A stretch of 25,081 nucleotides of DNA from a bacterium (GTDB lineage Bacteria; Electryoneota; Electryoneia; Electryoneales; Electryoneaceae), in the NCBI GenBank assembly GCA_028278125.1, contig JANQEY010000247.1:1-25081 (forward strand), given 5' to 3'. Under the pieces are notes generated by a model. It saw only the letters and a program-made list of their open reading frames with translations, was not told where the DNA came from and ran no database searches. The translations under genes and the position numbers were made by a program. This document shows, one piece after another, positions 24,695 to 25,081 of this stretch. The first letter of the stretch is position 1. Each line of letters starts with the position of its first letter.

Positions 24695-24769
24695 TCATCT
24701 TAATAGAACAATCTTCCTGATCTCGGTTCGGGTAGCCCTGTCCCGCAAGGACGGGACGATGGGGTTTAT
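24695..24769 (-). pseudogene. Orphan T9SS sorting-tail remnant
   Basis: Read on the minus strand, the DNA gives ...RATRTEIRKIVLLR followed by TGA (24695-24697). That is the last turn of a T9SS tail, very like the RATQEEIRKIVLLK end of the gene at 24860. Upstream (24770 on) a stop interrupts the frame, and no start or rest of a sorting domain is present. Its 5' part overlaps a small hairpin, GTCCCG-CAAGGA-CGGGAC (24740-24757). It looks like the broken-off end of a former gene or a duplicated tail. Confidence 0.6.
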
Positions 24770-24775
24770 TTAACC

Positions 24776-24847
24776 GGGTTGCGAGTCAACCCGGTCTACA
24801 CTGGGGATTTATATTTCTAATGTGTAGCTCGGGTTGACTCGCAACCC
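24776..24847. repeat. 26-bp inverted repeat with nested hairpins
   Basis: The left arm (24776-24801; starts GGGTTGCGAGTCAACCC) and right arm (24822-24847; ends GGGTTGACTCGCAACCC) are inverted copies with 2 mismatches in 26 and a 20-nt loop. Each arm also contains its own GGGTTG/CAACCC hairpin. The element lies between the orphan T9SS tail and the next gene's stop. It could act as a terminator-like structure for the gene at 24860 or be a mobile palindromic unit. Confidence 0.75.
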
Positions 24848-24859
24848 AAGCGTCCCTGA

Positions 24860-25081
24860 TTATTTCAACAAGACAATCTTCCTGATTTCTTCCTGGGTGG
24901 CTCTGTTGGCTCCGACATCAGGATCTATGGATGCCCTGGCAAAATATATCCCACTGGCATGGCTACTGCCGTCGAATGCAAAACCATAAAATCCAGCCTG
25001 TTGTTGCCCTGAAAACAATCTTGCCACCTCCTGACCAAGCATGTTGTAAATACTCACAGTAAGGTAAGATGAAACAGGCAG
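24860..25081 (-). CDS. C-terminal T9SS sorting domain of a further secreted protein (5' part outside window)
   Basis: The frame is open from the window edge to the TAA at 24860 and encodes 73 residues: LPVSSYLTVSIYNMLGQEVA, then SGQQQAGFYGFAFDGSSHA, SGIYFARAS, and a final EIRKIVLLK. This is the second half of a T9SS type A sorting domain. It is very close to the end of the VCBS protein at 22073, in protein and in DNA. Compared with that protein it has about seven extra residues (DPDVGANRATQEE region) just before the terminal IRKIV. The rest of the gene is off the window; it may be a paralogue of the VCBS protein, but that cannot be shown here. Confidence 0.85.
   Translation of the reverse strand: MPVSSYLTVSIYNMLGQEVARLFSGQQQAGFYGFAFDGSSHASGIYFARASIDPDVGANRATQEEIRKIVLLK
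24937..25081 (-). repeat. DNA-level duplication of the T9SS tail (partner 22129-22273)
   Basis: The 145 nt align without gaps to 22129-22273. The outer 43 nt (25039-25081 and 22231-22273) are identical base for base, including third codon positions, and the remainder has scattered differences. This is much closer than any other pair of sorting domains in the window. Confidence 0.85.

Noticed and set aside
1..25081. tRNA, rRNA or other standard RNA genes
   Set aside because: No cloverleaf with the GTTCGAATC-type arm, rRNA segment or recognisable riboswitch was found on reading both strands; weak structured RNAs could be missed without a covariance search.

Overview
The window looks like chromosomal DNA from an uncultured-type member of the Fibrobacteres-Chlorobi-Bacteroidetes (FCB) superphylum or a neighbouring candidate phylum. 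The main evidence is a set of large secreted proteins ending in a type IX secretion (T9SS, Por-type) sorting domain, with the motif YPNPFN near its start, a middle like SIYNMLGQEV and an end like RKIVLLK. Fibronectin-type lipoproteins, an HD-GYP protein and a DsrMK-like membrane module fit the same group. The exact phylum cannot be read from the sequence.

Layout. Positions 1-297 hold the C-terminal end of a DtxR-family metal-dependent repressor, followed by a likely terminator and a small hypothetical gene on the minus strand (508-756). A plus-strand run from 997 to 9847 carries RNase R, a four-helix 'phage holin family' membrane protein, a lipoprotein, a PHP-domain phosphoesterase, a DHH-like protein whose metal ligands look degenerate, a fibronectin type III lipoprotein, a tiny DRR-rich ORF and an HD-GYP protein that appears to lack one metal ligand. 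Several of these families act on RNA, short oligonucleotides or cyclic dinucleotides.

Positions 10202-18092 hold three large exported proteins: an Asp-box propeller, a duplicated parallel beta-helix protein, and a convergent minus-strand lectin-like/Rossmann-like protein. All three end in T9SS sorting domains, and the last two meet at a bidirectional terminator (15950-15985). A 1.2 kb AT-rich gap follows, with one candidate polybasic membrane microprotein. Then comes a two-gene operon (19289-21858) encoding a cytochrome b-like DsrM/NarI subunit and a DsrK/HdrD-like iron-sulfur subunit, ended by a strong terminator.

The right end (22073-25081, minus strand) holds a 14-fold FG-GAP/VCBS repeat protein with a T9SS tail, a leftover T9SS tail fragment, an unusual nested inverted repeat, and the C-terminus of another T9SS protein. 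The tail DNA of that last protein is nearly identical to that of its neighbour. Three copies of a roughly 36-nt palindromic intergenic repeat are scattered through the window.

No rRNA, tRNA, CRISPR array, transposase or phage structural gene was recognised. The T9SS machinery is not in the window, only its likely cargo. The less ordinary points are the degenerate DHH protein beside other nucleic-acid hydrolases, the isolated DsrMK pair, and evidence that T9SS sorting-tail DNA is being copied and broken between neighbouring genes.
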